Assembly: GCA_016937575.1 (NCBI GenBank)
Contig: JAFHKN010000002.1
Location: 2,932,001-2,996,000 of the forward strand
Origin: Roseomonas aeriglobus
GTDB taxonomy: Bacteria > Pseudomonadota > Alphaproteobacteria > Sphingomonadales > Sphingomonadaceae
DNA length: 64,000 bases
Direction: 5' to 3'
Positions 8,230 to 17,704 of the stretch are shown in pieces. A program made the position numbers and the translations under genes. Every line of letters starts with the position of its first letter. Position 1 is the stretch's first letter. The notes under the pieces were generated by a model. That model was not told the origin of the DNA and did no database searches. It saw only the letters and a list, made by a program, of their open reading frames with translations.

Positions 8230-9243
8230 ATGACACGCATTCCCGCCCTGCTCGCGATTTCGCTCAGCGTCCTGCCGGCGACCGCGCCGGCACAAGTCGC
8301 CCCCAAGCCGGGGGCAATGAAGACTTTCGGCGACTGGACGGTGGGCTGCGACAACGCCAATCGCTGTATGATGCTGTCGCTGGCGCCCGAGGACGGCGAC
8401 GCGCCGCCGACGACTTTGCTCGTGGCGCGCGACGCCGGCAGAGATGCCGGGTTTCGTGTGACCGTCGAGCCCGAGGACGGCCGCCCGCGCGGACTGGGGG
8501 TCGACGACAAGCCGCTGGTGGCGGGCAAGGTCGATTACGACGGCCCGCCCGCAAGCGCGATTGTGACCGCGATGGCGAACGGCCGGACGCTCCAGATCCG
8601 CAACGCAGCCGGCAAGTCCGAATCGCTACTCAGTCTGCGGGGCGCATCGGCGGCACTGCGCTACATCGACTCGCAGCAGGGGCGCGCCGGGACCGTCACC
8701 GCCGCGGTCGCCAAGGGGAGCGCTCCTGCCGCACGCGTGCCCTCCGCCCCGGCGCTACCGGTCGTGACGGCGATCACCCCGGCGGGGGTGGCAGCCAGGC
8801 CGACCGCGGCGCAGGTCGCAACGATGCGCAAGGTCGCGGAATGCGATCTCGAGGGCTTCGCCGGCGACAGCGCACCCGAGCTGCATGCCCTGGGTGGCGG
8901 CGCGACGCTGGTGCTCGTTCCTTGCTCGGCCGGCGCATACAACATCACTTCGGCGGCGTTCGTTCTCAGGGGCGGCAAGGTCGCCCCGGCGCGGGCGGAT
9001 GTGCCGACCGGCTTCGGTGAGGATGGTTTGACCGCTGGCCCGGCGATGCTGGTCAACGCCGGCTTCGGCGACGGTGTGCTCAGCAGCTATGCCAAGGGGC
9101 GCGGGATCGGCGACTGTGGTGTCTCGCAGAACTTCGTATGGGACGGAATGCGCCTGCGCCTGACCGAACAGGCCGAGATGAGCGAATGTCGCGGCAACAC
9201 CGGGCTGGCGACGACATGGCGCGCGACGGTACGGCGGAAATAG
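8230..9243 (+). CDS. Exported DUF1176 domain protein
   Basis: 337 residues from the ATG at 8230. The first 21 residues (TRIPALLAISLSVLPATAPAQ) are a signal peptide with an A-P-A-Q type end. The body starts with TFGDWTVGCDNANRCMML, resembling the Gram-negative DUF1176 / invasion-associated-locus-B fold with its paired cysteines, and the second half has further cysteines (AECDLEGF, VPCSAGAYN, GDCGVSQ, SECRGNTG) that probably form disulfides in the periplasm. The frame is open far upstream to 6910 only as antisense shadow of other genes. Divergent from gluQ with 63 bases between. Function unknown. Confidence 0.8.
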   Translation: MTRIPALLAISLSVLPATAPAQVAPKPGAMKTFGDWTVGCDNANRCMMLSLAPEDGDAPPTTLLVARDAGRDAGFRVTVEPEDGRPRGLGVDDKPLVAGKVDYDGPPASAIVTAMANGRTLQIRNAAGKSESLLSLRGASAALRYIDSQQGRAGTVTAAVAKGSAPAARVPSAPALPVVTAITPAGVAARPTAAQVATMRKVAECDLEGFAGDSAPELHALGGGATLVLVPCSAGAYNITSAAFVLRGGKVAPARADVPTGFGEDGLTAGPAMLVNAGFGDGVLSSYAKGRGIGDCGVSQNFVWDGMRLRLTEQAEMSECRGNTGLATTWRATVRRK

Positions 9244-9352
9244 CTGACGCCGCGGCTGTCTGTCGTCCGGCGTCGACGTCGGCTATCGCTGTTTCACTTC
9301 CCCCCGGACTCGCCCCCTCGGCCGCCACGATGCTCCGCAGCGCACGCGGGTC

Positions 9353-10783
9353 TTACAATTCGGTGCCCAGGATGTGCGGACGTTCGTCGGCCAGCTTCAC
9401 GATCAGTTCGCCGAACAGGCCGTTCGCCCAGGCGAACCAGGCGCGCGTGAATTTGGCGGGATCGTCCTGATCGACGGCTTCATGCACGAAGCCTGTGCCG
9501 CCGTCGCTGTCGCGAAGCCATTTCAGGCACTGGCGCACAGTGGTGTCGTCAATGGCCGAGAGGGCCCGGATGGTCAGCGACATCGGCCAGACCTGCCCCG
9601 GTCCGACATGCGGGCCGCCAATGCCCTCCACCGCCTTGCCACGGAAGAACCAGGGGTTGGCGTCGCTCCACGCCGCAGCTTCGGTACGACGCCACAATGG
9701 ATCTTCGGGTTTCACGCAGCCAAGATAGCCAAGCCCTGACAGCGACGGCACGTTCGCATCGTCCATGAAGATCGCGTTGCCGAAGCCGTCGACTTCATAG
9801 GCCCATACTTCGCGCCCGTCGCGCAGGCGCATCTTGCCATATTGCTGGATCGCTGTTTCGACCTCGTCGGACAGCGCCTTCGCCTCCATCGCCAGCTTCA
9901 TGTCGCCCGCCGCCTCTGCCGCGACCACCGCCAGCTCGCGCAGGGTGATAACGGCGAACATGTTGGCCGGGATCAGGAACGGGTAGAGGCAGGCATCGTC
10001 GGAAGGGCGGAAGCCCGAATGAATGAGGCCAACCGGCTTGGTCGGATTACCATAGCCCCACAGCAACGACTCGGTCGGCTGGTTGGCGGCGCGGCGGAAT
10101 GTGTACGGGCCGGGTCCGGTCTTGCGCTGCTGTTCGCGAAAGGTCTGGACGATCAACCGCGCCGACCTTGCCCACGTCACGTCGAAGGGCCGCGGATCGC
10201 GCATTTCCCGCCAGTAGAGATACGCCAGCCGCAGCGCATAGCACAGCGAATCGATCTCCCACTTCCGCTCGGCGACGCCGGGCCGCATCTCGGTCTCATC
10301 CTTCAGCGCCCAGCTGAGATTGGTCTTCGCCGCCGGGTCTTCCATGAAGGCATTGGCATAAGGATCGATCAGGATCGAGCGCGCGTGGCGGGCTATGAGT
10401 CCGCGGAACAGTTCGTCGAGCTTCGGATCCTTCTTGATCAGGTGCAGATAGGGCTTCACCTGCGCCGCACTGTCGCGCAGCCACAGGCAGGGGATATCGC
10501 CGGTAATCACGAAGCTGTCCGGTCGCCCGCCGATTGTCGACATCTTAACCGTGGTATCGAGCGTGTTGGGATACGCATTCTCGAACATCCACGCGAGTTT
10601 CGGGTCGGCGATCTTCGCCTTAACCCGCGCGATCTCGCGCTCGATCGCCTTGCTGACGAACTTGCGTTCGCCGAGCGGGGGGCGTCTGGTCGGGATCGCC
10701 GGCGGGGCGTCATCCTTCGCATGAGCAGGCAGGGCAGCCATGGCCGCAGTGGCTCCGACGAAGGCTCGACGCGTGATGGTCAT
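9353..10783 (-). CDS. Exported GH125 exo-alpha-1,6-mannosidase
   Basis: 476 residues. The N-terminus TITRRAFVGATAAMAALPAHA is a Tat-type signal (twin Arg, hydrophobic stretch, A-H-A cut). The body matches glycoside hydrolase family 125 (formerly DUF1237), metal-independent alpha-mannosidases: DIPCLWLRDSAAQVKPYL, NAFMEDPAAKTNLSW, ERKWEIDSLCYALRLAY, HSGFRPSDDACLYPFLIPANMFA, FMDDANVPSLSGLGYL and GTGFVHEAVDQDDPAKFTRAWF hold the acidic active-site residues. It likely trims terminal alpha-1,6-mannose from imported or surface glycans in the periplasm. The ATG at 10783 begins the signal; 17 further codons upstream are open but unlikely. Confidence 0.9.
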   Translation of the reverse strand: MTITRRAFVGATAAMAALPAHAKDDAPPAIPTRRPPLGERKFVSKAIEREIARVKAKIADPKLAWMFENAYPNTLDTTVKMSTIGGRPDSFVITGDIPCLWLRDSAAQVKPYLHLIKKDPKLDELFRGLIARHARSILIDPYANAFMEDPAAKTNLSWALKDETEMRPGVAERKWEIDSLCYALRLAYLYWREMRDPRPFDVTWARSARLIVQTFREQQRKTGPGPYTFRRAANQPTESLLWGYGNPTKPVGLIHSGFRPSDDACLYPFLIPANMFAVITLRELAVVAAEAAGDMKLAMEAKALSDEVETAIQQYGKMRLRDGREVWAYEVDGFGNAIFMDDANVPSLSGLGYLGCVKPEDPLWRRTEAAAWSDANPWFFRGKAVEGIGGPHVGPGQVWPMSLTIRALSAIDDTTVRQCLKWLRDSDGGTGFVHEAVDQDDPAKFTRAWFAWANGLFGELIVKLADERPHILGTEL

Positions 10784-10965
10784 TCCGGCAATCCCGTGAT
10801 TCGCCCGGCCAAGCTCGTCTCGGCCCGGGTCCACGCCGACCTATCGGGCCGGCCGCCGCCGATCCAGATGCGATACGGGCCGGTCGTGGCGGTCTGGATG
10901 GCTCCCGAGGTCCGCCCCCTGCCGGTTCCCAGGGCCCGAAACGACGCCGTGGGGCAGGACGATGC
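10784..10965. other. Intergenic stretch between two minus-strand genes, no gene seen
   Basis: 182 bases separate the Crp/Fnr gene end from the mannosidase start. Very GC-rich, with GGGCCGGCCGCC-type self-complementary words but no clear hairpin with a T run and no convincing small frame with a ribosome site. It must hold the mannosidase promoter, which I cannot place. Confidence 0.4.
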
Positions 10966-11751
10966 TCAGTGATCGGTTTCGCGGCGCAGGTGAAGATAGC
11001 CGGGATCGAACTCGCCGGCCGCCGCCAAACCGTTCCAATCGAGGATATGCAGCATATTCCCGTCGGTCGCGATCAACCCGTGGTCACGCAGCGTCCGCAT
11101 CATCCGGTTCACATGGACGCCGGTCAGACCAAGCGCCTCCCCCACATGCGTTTGGGTCAGGTTCAGCGCAAATTCGCGATGCGGCAGGTCAACCGCCTGG
11201 TACCGACACGATAATTCGCACAGGAGATGGGCGACCCTCGCCAGGGCACTGCGCCGGCCGATGGTCAGCAGCCATTCGCAGCCGATCTGCGCATCCGCCA
11301 CGCAGTCGCGCCACAAAGCTCGCGCCAGCGTGGGGGAACGCTCTGCAGCACGATGCAGGATGTCGTGAGGGATGAGCAGGATCGTCGCCGACACCGTCGA
11401 TTGCAACGGAGCGGTCACCACGGGCAGGACCGCCGAATGCAGATCGGCCATGTCGCCGGGAATGAAGAGCGCCGTCAGTTGCCGATGCCCGTCCGGCGCC
11501 TGACCGAAGCGAGCGACGATTCCGTCGACCACCAGGCACGAATGCTGCGTCCGCTCGCCAAGTCGGACGATATCGCGCGACGATGCGTAGCGCCGTATCT
11601 GCCCGGGCAGGCCCATGACCGCCTCGCGGTCGGAATTGGTCAGGGGTGAACGGATCTCCAGGCGGCGCAGCCACCGCGACAAAGCTTCATGCCCCTCGGT
11701 CATCGGCGTGCGATAGCGGAACGTTTCGGCTGCGTGATTGATCGAAGTCAT
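10966..11751 (-). CDS. Crp/Fnr family transcriptional regulator
   Basis: 261 residues. An N-terminal cyclic-nucleotide-binding-like beta-roll (RYASSRDIVRLGERTQHSCLVVDGIVARF; GDMADLHSAVLPVV) is followed by the dimer helix and a C-terminal helix-turn-helix (ALNLTQTHVGEALGLTGVHVNRMMRTLRDHGLI). No N-terminal cysteine cluster is seen, so it is not an oxygen-sensing Fnr. Sphingomonad genomes carry many such regulators, often tied to stress or light. Target unknown; it is divergent from the mfd-like gene with 168 bases between. Start at ATG 11751; 11703 is an alternative that would drop 16 residues. Confidence 0.88.
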   Translation of the reverse strand: MTSINHAAETFRYRTPMTEGHEALSRWLRRLEIRSPLTNSDREAVMGLPGQIRRYASSRDIVRLGERTQHSCLVVDGIVARFGQAPDGHRQLTALFIPGDMADLHSAVLPVVTAPLQSTVSATILLIPHDILHRAAERSPTLARALWRDCVADAQIGCEWLLTIGRRSALARVAHLLCELSCRYQAVDLPHREFALNLTQTHVGEALGLTGVHVNRMMRTLRDHGLIATDGNMLHILDWNGLAAAGEFDPGYLHLRRETDH

Positions 11752-11919
11752 AGGCAGGACCGCCGGATCATCTGCACTTCGATGGCGTCGAGCGAAGAGC
11801 CAGCGTACTCCACCATGTTCCCGGTCGCGCCGGCGTTGGTTCTGGATCGAAAGCGGCAGTTCTCCATGACAGGCGCAACGTGCAAACCGATGCTATGATC
11901 CCGATCAAAAGCGCCGGTT

Positions 11920-14900
11920 TTGGACGGAACGGCGAGCCGAAGCCGACGTTCGCCGAAGTCCCGGCAGTTCCGCCGGCTTCGGACACCCATCTTGCTGCAG
12001 CCGCCGCCTACGCCCGCCCCGACCATCGCGCCCCCCGCCCCTGCGGCGACCGCCATTCAACTGATCGCGGCAAAGTCGCCCGCGGGAGTAATCTTCGTCG
12101 CGCGCGATCATGGTCGCGCGGATGCGATCGCGGCGGTCGTGCGAGCGTTCGCGCCCGACCGTACGGTCGTTCTCTATCCAGCCAGCGACACCTTGCCCGG
12201 CGAAGCCGGCGCGTCCGCCGAAAATATCGGTGCGCGCGTCTCCGCCCTCCACGCGCTGCACGGCCGTGGCAAGACCGGCCCCATTCTGATCGTTCCCGTC
12301 GGCGCGACACTGGACCGTATCGCCGCGCCTGACGCGTTCACGGCAGAGCCGCCCCATCTGACCATCGGTCAGTCGATCGACGGCGATGCCTTTCGCGACC
12401 TCGCGCAAGACATCGGCTACCGCGACGATGACCGGGTCGACGAACCGGGCGAGTTTGCGGTGCGGGGACGAGCAATCGACGTCTACCCGGTTGACGCGAA
12501 CTGCCCCGCTCGGATCACTCTCGATGACGACGGTCGCATCCTCAGCATCGACTGGTATGACGCGCTGACGCAACGAAGCACTGCGTCGTGCGAGCGACTG
12601 GCGATCGGCCGGGCGGCAGAGCCCGACGCGGAGCGCAGCACGACCATTCTCGATCATCTGCCGGACGCCGCCGTGATGCTCGACGTTGGGGTCGACGATC
12701 GTCGCGATCGGCTGGTCGCGCTGGCAAGCGACACCGCGCGTGGAAAGGCGCGGCCGGTCACCGCACACGACTGGCAATCGGCTCTGTCTGCGCGTGACGT
12801 CCTTGCGCTCGTTGCCGACGATGCACCGCCCCCGCCCCGATTCGTCGAGCGCAAGGATCCGACCGCCGCCTTTGCGCGCTTCGCCCGCGCGACGCTTACG
12901 GAAGGGCCGTTGGCTGTCGCCGGCGTGCCACGGGATCTGCGCTTTCTCAAGCCGCGGCTTGCAAAGCGGTTGAAGACCACCATCGGCGACGCGGCCGGTT
13001 GGTCGGCCATTGCCAAGGCCAAGGCGGGAGAGGTTCTCGCTATCTCCGCGCCCTTGGCTCGCGGTTTCGTCGCAGGACGCGTGACCGTCGTCGCTGCCGC
13101 CGACCTGCTCGGCGGGCGTGCAGGTCGGAACGATCGCGCCGCCGATGGGCTTGCCGCACTATCGAACGGCGATGTCGCGATCGGCGATCTCGTGGTGCAT
13201 GAGCGTTACGGTATCGGCCGCGTGCTTGGACTGGAACGATTGGCCGACGGCGACGAGGGGATCGCCCTGGAATATGCCCGTGGCGGACGGCGTGTGGTCG
13301 GGCTGGCCGAGGCCGACCGACTGTGGCGATACGGCGCGGACGGCGATGCGGTGGCGCTCGACAGTCTCGACGGATCCAGCTGGGACAAACGGCGCGCCGA
13401 CATCGATCGGGCGATCGCCGAAAGTGCGCGGGCACTCGCCAAGGTTGCCGAAGAGCGCGCGGCGCTGACGACGGACCCGATCACACCCGACGCGGCGGCG
13501 TATGAGAAATTCGCCGCATCCTTCCCGTTCACCGAAACGCCCGATCAGGCCCGCGCCATCGCCGCGATTCGCGCGGACCTGGCGTCGGGCAAGCCGATGG
13601 ATCGTCTGGTCGTCGGCGACGTCGGCTATGGCAAGACCGAAGTCGCCCTGCGCGCCGCTGCGATGGTCGCGCTGGCCGGGCGGCAGGTGGTCGTTGCCGC
13701 ACCGACGACGGTGCTGGTCCGCCAGCACCTCGACACCTTTCGCAAGCGTTTCGCCGACACGGGGATCGAAGTCGCCTCGCTTTCCCGCCTGTCGAGCGCA
13801 GCGGAGGCGAAGCGCGTGAAGGCGGGGCTTGCCGACGGGTCGATCCGCATCGTCGTCGGCACCGCGGCGGTGGCTGGCAAGGGCGTGACCTTCGCCGACT
13901 TGGCGCTGGTCGCGATCGACGAGGAGCAGCGGTTCGGGGCGGCGCAAAAGGCCAAGCTCGCCGCGCTCGGCGCCGGGCACAGCCTGTTGCTCAGCGCGAC
14001 GCCGATCCCGCGCACCTTGCAGAGCGCGCTGATCGGACTGCAGGCAGTGTCGGTCATCGCCACGCCCCCGGCCCGCCGCCAGCCGATCCGCACCGTCGTC
14101 GGCCAGTTCGACGACGCCACCGTCCGCGCCGCCCTGCTGCGCGAAGAGGCGCGCGGCGGACAAAGCTTCGTCGTCGTGCCGCGGATCGAGGATATCGCGC
14201 CGCTGGAAGCGAAACTTCGCCGGCTGGTCCCCGAACTCGGTCTGGTCGTCGCGCATGGCAAACTGCCGGCGGCCGAAATAGACGAAGTGATGACCGGATT
14301 TGCCGCCGGCGACGGATCGGTGCTGCTGGCGACCAACATCATCGAGGCCGGGCTGGACGTGCCGCGTGCCAACACGATGATCGTTCACCGCGCCGATCGC
14401 TTCGGCTTGGCGCAACTTCACCAGCTGCGCGGTCGGGTCGGGCGCGGAGGGCGGCGAGGGCAGATTCTGCTCACGACCGAAACAGGCAAGACGATTGCCA
14501 ACCGCACGCTGAAGCGGCTCGAGACCCTACAGGCATTCGACCGGCTGGGCGCCGGCTTCGCGATCAGCGCGCAGGATCTCGACATGCGCGGGGCCGGCGA
14601 TTTGCTGGGCGAAGAACAGGCCGGGCACATGAAGCTGATCGGCATCGACCTTTATCAGCATCTCCTGACTCACGCGCTACGCGCCGCGCGCGGGGATCCG
14701 GCACCAACGCCGCTGCCCGACCTGACGCTTGGTGCGGTTGGGCATCTGCCCGAGGACTGGGTTCCAGAGGCAAGCGTGCGCTTGTCGCTATACATGCGCC
14801 TGGTACGGATCGCGGATGCGGCCGATCTCGACGCGTTCGAGGAGGAACTGGAGGATCGCTTCGGCGCCCTGCCGCCGCCCGCCCTGCGACTGATCGCCTG

Positions 14901-15117
14901 GATGCGCGTGCGCCTGCTCGCTCACGCAGCGGGCGTCGCGGCGATCGCCGGCGGGCCTGCCGCGATCGCCTTCACGCCGGTCGATCGCAAGGCCGATTGG
15001 GCCGCTGCAGGGCTGGCCGAAAAGGATGGGCGCTGGATCGACGCGACCGCGATCCCCGACGACGACGCCCGACTGGAGCGGGTCGGCGAGGTGCTGGAGG
15101 CGCTTCAGGAGGGCTGA
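11920..15117 (+). CDS. Mfd-like transcription-repair coupling factor, short form
   Basis: About 1065 residues. Order: UvrB-like N-terminal module (LYPASDTLPGEAGASAENIGARVSALHAL; FAVRGRAIDVYPV), a CarD/RID-type RNA-polymerase-binding module (DLVVHERYGIGRVLGLE), helicase motifs (VVGDVGYGKTEVALRA Walker A, AIDEEQRFGA motif II, LLSATPIPRT motif III, TNIIEAGLDVP, LHQLRGRVGRGGRRG), and the C-terminal TRCF domain (GDLLGEEQAGHMKLIG). Mfd pushes stalled RNA polymerase off lesions and recruits UvrA. This copy is about 80 residues shorter than E. coli Mfd, and its RID segment is divergent, so it may be a paralogue. No ATG is near: the start is a TTG at 11920 or a TTG near 11992. Confidence 0.78.
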   Translation: MDGTASRSRRSPKSRQFRRLRTPILLQPPPTPAPTIAPPAPAATAIQLIAAKSPAGVIFVARDHGRADAIAAVVRAFAPDRTVVLYPASDTLPGEAGASAENIGARVSALHALHGRGKTGPILIVPVGATLDRIAAPDAFTAEPPHLTIGQSIDGDAFRDLAQDIGYRDDDRVDEPGEFAVRGRAIDVYPVDANCPARITLDDDGRILSIDWYDALTQRSTASCERLAIGRAAEPDAERSTTILDHLPDAAVMLDVGVDDRRDRLVALASDTARGKARPVTAHDWQSALSARDVLALVADDAPPPPRFVERKDPTAAFARFARATLTEGPLAVAGVPRDLRFLKPRLAKRLKTTIGDAAGWSAIAKAKAGEVLAISAPLARGFVAGRVTVVAAADLLGGRAGRNDRAADGLAALSNGDVAIGDLVVHERYGIGRVLGLERLADGDEGIALEYARGGRRVVGLAEADRLWRYGADGDAVALDSLDGSSWDKRRADIDRAIAESARALAKVAEERAALTTDPITPDAAAYEKFAASFPFTETPDQARAIAAIRADLASGKPMDRLVVGDVGYGKTEVALRAAAMVALAGRQVVVAAPTTVLVRQHLDTFRKRFADTGIEVASLSRLSSAAEAKRVKAGLADGSIRIVVGTAAVAGKGVTFADLALVAIDEEQRFGAAQKAKLAALGAGHSLLLSATPIPRTLQSALIGLQAVSVIATPPARRQPIRTVVGQFDDATVRAALLREEARGGQSFVVVPRIEDIAPLEAKLRRLVPELGLVVAHGKLPAAEIDEVMTGFAAGDGSVLLATNIIEAGLDVPRANTMIVHRADRFGLAQLHQLRGRVGRGGRRGQILLTTETGKTIANRTLKRLETLQAFDRLGAGFAISAQDLDMRGAGDLLGEEQAGHMKLIGIDLYQHLLTHALRAARGDPAPTPLPDLTLGAVGHLPEDWVPEASVRLSLYMRLVRIADAADLDAFEEELEDRFGALPPPALRLIAWMRVRLLAHAAGVAAIAGGPAAIAFTPVDRKADWAAAGLAEKDGRWIDATAIPDDDARLERVGEVLEALQEG

Positions 15118-15216
15118 ACCGAACGAAGCTGTGCCTCGGCACAGGCAGAGCCGTGACGGCCAGTGCTGCGCCCGCGCCTGCGCCGGAGCACATGACGTGA
15201 TGGTGCGTCGGCGGGC

Positions 15217-15807
15217 CTACGGTCGACCGTCGCCGTTCAAGTGATTTTTCAGCGCCCGCCGTCGATCGGTCCGCGCCAAAGCATGCGGATCGACAGCTTC
15301 GGCCCGCGCGACCAATCCTTCGATCTCGCCAAGCAGTTCGGTCATCAGCGCGTGCCGCCGCAGCGTCGGGGCGGTCGCGGCTTCGTCGAGATAATTGTCG
15401 ATCAGCTCCGGCACGCGCCGTTCGAGTTTGATCTGAAGTTCGCCGAACGTCGAGAAGGGGTCGATCGTAGCGTCGCGCGACAGGAGCGCGTCGTAGCGTC
15501 GTTTGAGCGTCGTTATCCGCCCGCGCGTCAGGATGCCGGCGGCACCGGTCAATCGGTTCCACGCAAGCAGGCTGGCCGGCGGCACCGGCGCCCCTTTCGG
15601 CGACGAGGACGTGTTTATCACTGCCAGCAGAAAAGCGACGACCAGTGCAATCGTGATCGCGACGCGCGGAGCGACGCCGGCTTCCTCGACCAGCAGGACC
15701 GCCGCCAGCAGAGCGACCGGTGCCGCCACGATGATCCGCCGCGGTGCCGCCGACAGCGCGATGATCGTGCATATCGCGAGCAGAACGACGACGATGGCGG
15801 CGATCAT
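15217..15807 (-). CDS. Predicted membrane protein of unknown function
   Basis: 196 residues. Residues 1-65 are strongly hydrophobic (MIAAIVVVLLAICTIIALSA, VAAPVALLAAVLLVEEAG, VAITIALVVAFLLAVI), giving two or three membrane helices; the rest is a charged, helical cytoplasmic tail (RITTLKRRYDALLS, ELQIKLERRVPELIDNYLDEA, RRALKNHL). The start overlaps the stop of the DUF177 gene by four bases (ATGA-type), so it is translated with it. I recognise no family. Confidence 0.7.
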   Translation of the reverse strand: MIAAIVVVLLAICTIIALSAAPRRIIVAAPVALLAAVLLVEEAGVAPRVAITIALVVAFLLAVINTSSSPKGAPVPPASLLAWNRLTGAAGILTRGRITTLKRRYDALLSRDATIDPFSTFGELQIKLERRVPELIDNYLDEAATAPTLRRHALMTELLGEIEGLVARAEAVDPHALARTDRRRALKNHLNGDGRP

Positions 15808-16340
15808 CCGCCCTTTTTCTCCAGCAGGTCCTTCAGCCCCGCCAGCGCGCCGGCGGGCTTGGCCTCGTCCTCGGTCTGCACCCCGGCCTCGCGAAGAACC
15901 GCCTCGGCGCCCGGCGCGCGCGGATAGGGGTCCAGCGCTAGGGCGAACGTCTCCGCCGCCGCTTCGCCCAGGTCGATCGCCGCGCCCGAATAGAACATCG
16001 TGTCCATGTCGCCGCTGTCGAGTTCGACCTCGTCGGGCTGGTCACCCTGGGTTTCAGGCAGAAAACGGATGTCGAAGCGTTCGTCGATCGTCGCCGGCAC
16101 CGGATCTCCGGTTGCCGTACAGGCCTGGACCGCATCGGCGCGCAGGGTGCCGTTGGCGACGATACCGGCGGCGTCGCGGCGCAGGGCATAGGTGGCCTCC
16201 AGCCGATCGAGCGAGCGCAGGCCGAAGCGGCCGGCCAGCTTGCGGCGCTCCTCGGCATCCGCCTCGATCGTCACCGTCACGCTGCCTTCGCCGATCGTGT
16301 CGAGCCGGCGCGGACGCGAAAACTCATAAGCCTGGGTCAT
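15804..16340 (-). CDS. DUF177 (YceD-like) protein
   Basis: 178 residues with the DUF177 layout: FSRPRRLDTIG at the start, AVQACTATGDPVPATIDERFDIRFLP with the single conserved cysteine in the core, EVELDSGDMDTMFYSGAAIDLGEAAAETFALALDPYPRAPGA near the end, the part always conserved. Proteins of this family are linked to 23S rRNA or to 50S maturation and in alphaproteobacteria lie beside the cytochrome bc1 chaperone, as here. The start codon overlaps the end of the chaperone gene. The exact role in this group is unknown. Confidence 0.88.
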   Translation of the reverse strand: MTQAYEFSRPRRLDTIGEGSVTVTIEADAEERRKLAGRFGLRSLDRLEATYALRRDAAGIVANGTLRADAVQACTATGDPVPATIDERFDIRFLPETQGDQPDEVELDSGDMDTMFYSGAAIDLGEAAAETFALALDPYPRAPGAEAVLREAGVQTEDEAKPAGALAGLKDLLEKKGG

Positions 16341-16840
16341 GGCAACTGTCCCGCCTTGAGCGCATCGAGCGGCGTCTTCGCCAGCGCGGCATGCAGCGCC
16401 ATCAGTGCACCGCGCGTCTGCGCCAGTGCCGCTTCTCCGGGATCCTGATCGCGGTACAGGTTGCGTAGCAGGGCGGGATCGAGCGATCCCTTCGCCAGCC
16501 CCTCGCGATACGCGCCCAGCCGGCCGCCCAGCATCGACATCATCTTGCCGACATGCTTGCCAACGACGATGTCGCCGATGCCGATTTCCCGCAGCTGCGG
16601 GTCCATGTCGTCGACGAAGCGTTCGGCCAGCGCCACGCCGAACCCTTCCGCCCCCGGCTCGGCTTCGATGCGAAGCAGCACGATGCTCAGCACGGCCGCG
16701 ATCATGTCGAAGCGCCCATCGATCGTATCGGCGACGCCGCCTGCTTCGTACCAATGTGCCGCACGGGCGCGCTCGACCACCGCGCGGTACAGCGCGGCGG
16801 CCTCGTCCTTGCGGCCGAACAGGCGTTCGAGAAATGCCAA
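16337..16840 (-). CDS. Ubiquinol-cytochrome c chaperone (CBP3-like)
   Basis: 167 residues. The family signature is visible: ALYRAVVERARAAHWYEAGGVADTIDGRFDMIAAVLSIVLLR, then ALAERFVDDMDPQLREIGIGDIVVGKHVGKMMSMLGGRLGAY. Mitochondrial CBP3 helps cytochrome b assemble into complex III; the bacterial relatives are presumed to do the same. The open frame extends to 17026, but the real start is most likely the TTG at 16840: it opens with LAFLERLFG and has AGAGGA seven bases upstream. The end overlaps the DUF177 start. Divergent from bamE. Confidence 0.88.
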   Translation of the reverse strand: MAFLERLFGRKDEAAALYRAVVERARAAHWYEAGGVADTIDGRFDMIAAVLSIVLLRIEAEPGAEGFGVALAERFVDDMDPQLREIGIGDIVVGKHVGKMMSMLGGRLGAYREGLAKGSLDPALLRNLYRDQDPGEAALAQTRGALMALHAALAKTPLDALKAGQLP

Positions 16841-16970
16841 CGTGTCGTCCTCTAGAAATTCGGGTCGCCGCGCAGCGCTTGTCCCGCGGCCTTCCCGCGC
16901 ATATTGAGGCGATCGGGCGCGGTTGCAACGCCTCTGCCCCAGTATGTAATGTCCTCCGCCGGAGACCCGA

Positions 16971-17432
16971 ATGTTCCGACCCCTTGCTCTGACGCTCCTG
17001 TGCGGCGTCGCCCTAGCGGGCTGCACCCAGCTGCGTGGCCATCAGGGCTATGTGATCGATGCCGATCTGGTGAATTCGATCCAGCCGGGCGTCGATAACC
17101 GCGATTCGGTGCGTCAGGTGATGGGCCAGCCGACGATTTCCGGCCAGTTCGGCCAGGGCGACTGGTATTATGTCGCACGCGACACCCGCAACCTGGCTTT
17201 CAACAATCCTCGTCCCGTCCAGCAATCGACGTTGCGCGTGCGCTTCAACGACGCGGGTGTGGTGACGGCGATCGACCGGCTGGGCCTGGAACAGGTCGCG
17301 TCGATCACGCCGGAAAGCAAGAAGACGCCGACACTGGGCCGCGAGCGTGGCTTCTTCCAGGACCTCTTCGGCAACATCGGCACGGTCGGCGCCGCCGGTG
17401 CCGGGGCACCGGGCGGCGGCAACGGACCGTAA
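16971..17432 (+). CDS. bamE: Outer membrane assembly lipoprotein BamE (SmpA/OmlA)
   Basis: 153 residues. The signal ends in a lipobox, ALAGC, with the lipidated cysteine at residue 18. The SmpA/OmlA fold follows: GYVIDADLVNSIQPGVDNRDSVRQVMGQP and TISGQFGQGDWYYVARD, then a strand with LRVRFNDAGVVTAID. BamE is the small lipoprotein of the BAM complex that folds beta-barrel proteins into the outer membrane. A Gly/Ala-rich tail (GAAGAGAPGGGNGP) extends beyond the fold. Divergent from the chaperone gene with 130 bases between. Confidence 0.93.
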   Translation: MFRPLALTLLCGVALAGCTQLRGHQGYVIDADLVNSIQPGVDNRDSVRQVMGQPTISGQFGQGDWYYVARDTRNLAFNNPRPVQQSTLRVRFNDAGVVTAIDRLGLEQVASITPESKKTPTLGRERGFFQDLFGNIGTVGAAGAGAPGGGNGP

Positions 17433-17656
17433 CTGCGTAACACGCAAGCGGCCGCGCCGCAGATAAGCGCCGACGCGGCCGAGTGCGCCCGTTACGCACT
17501 GGTCCCGAAAGGGGTAAGGACCGGGACAGGCAACGCGCGAGTCGGGGATTGGTTCTAAAGCGGGCGTGCGGACGCAGTATCTGCCGCTGACAGCCAGAAC
17601 CACGGTCACGCCGTGACTGTGTTCCGGTCAAGATGAACCCAACAAAACTTGCCCGT

Positions 17657-17669
17657 ACCTAATCTAGGT
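17657..17669. promoter_or_regulatory. Perfect inverted repeat ACCTA-ATC-TAGGT
   Basis: A 5+3+5 palindrome lies in the 272-base gap before the glycosyltransferase, 36 bases before its likely TTG start. It could be an operator. Palindromes this short also occur by chance, and no partner site is seen in the window. The rest of the gap (17433-17704) holds no frame or terminator I can support. Confidence 0.3.
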
Positions 17670-17704
17670 TGAACGATGCGCCGTCGGTTGCTGGGGGGCA
17701 TCGT

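Noticed and set aside
11880..12332. 150-codon plus-strand frame starting at 11880
   Set aside because: Its first 40 residues look less random than most shadows, but it overlaps the mfd-like gene and loses character downstream.
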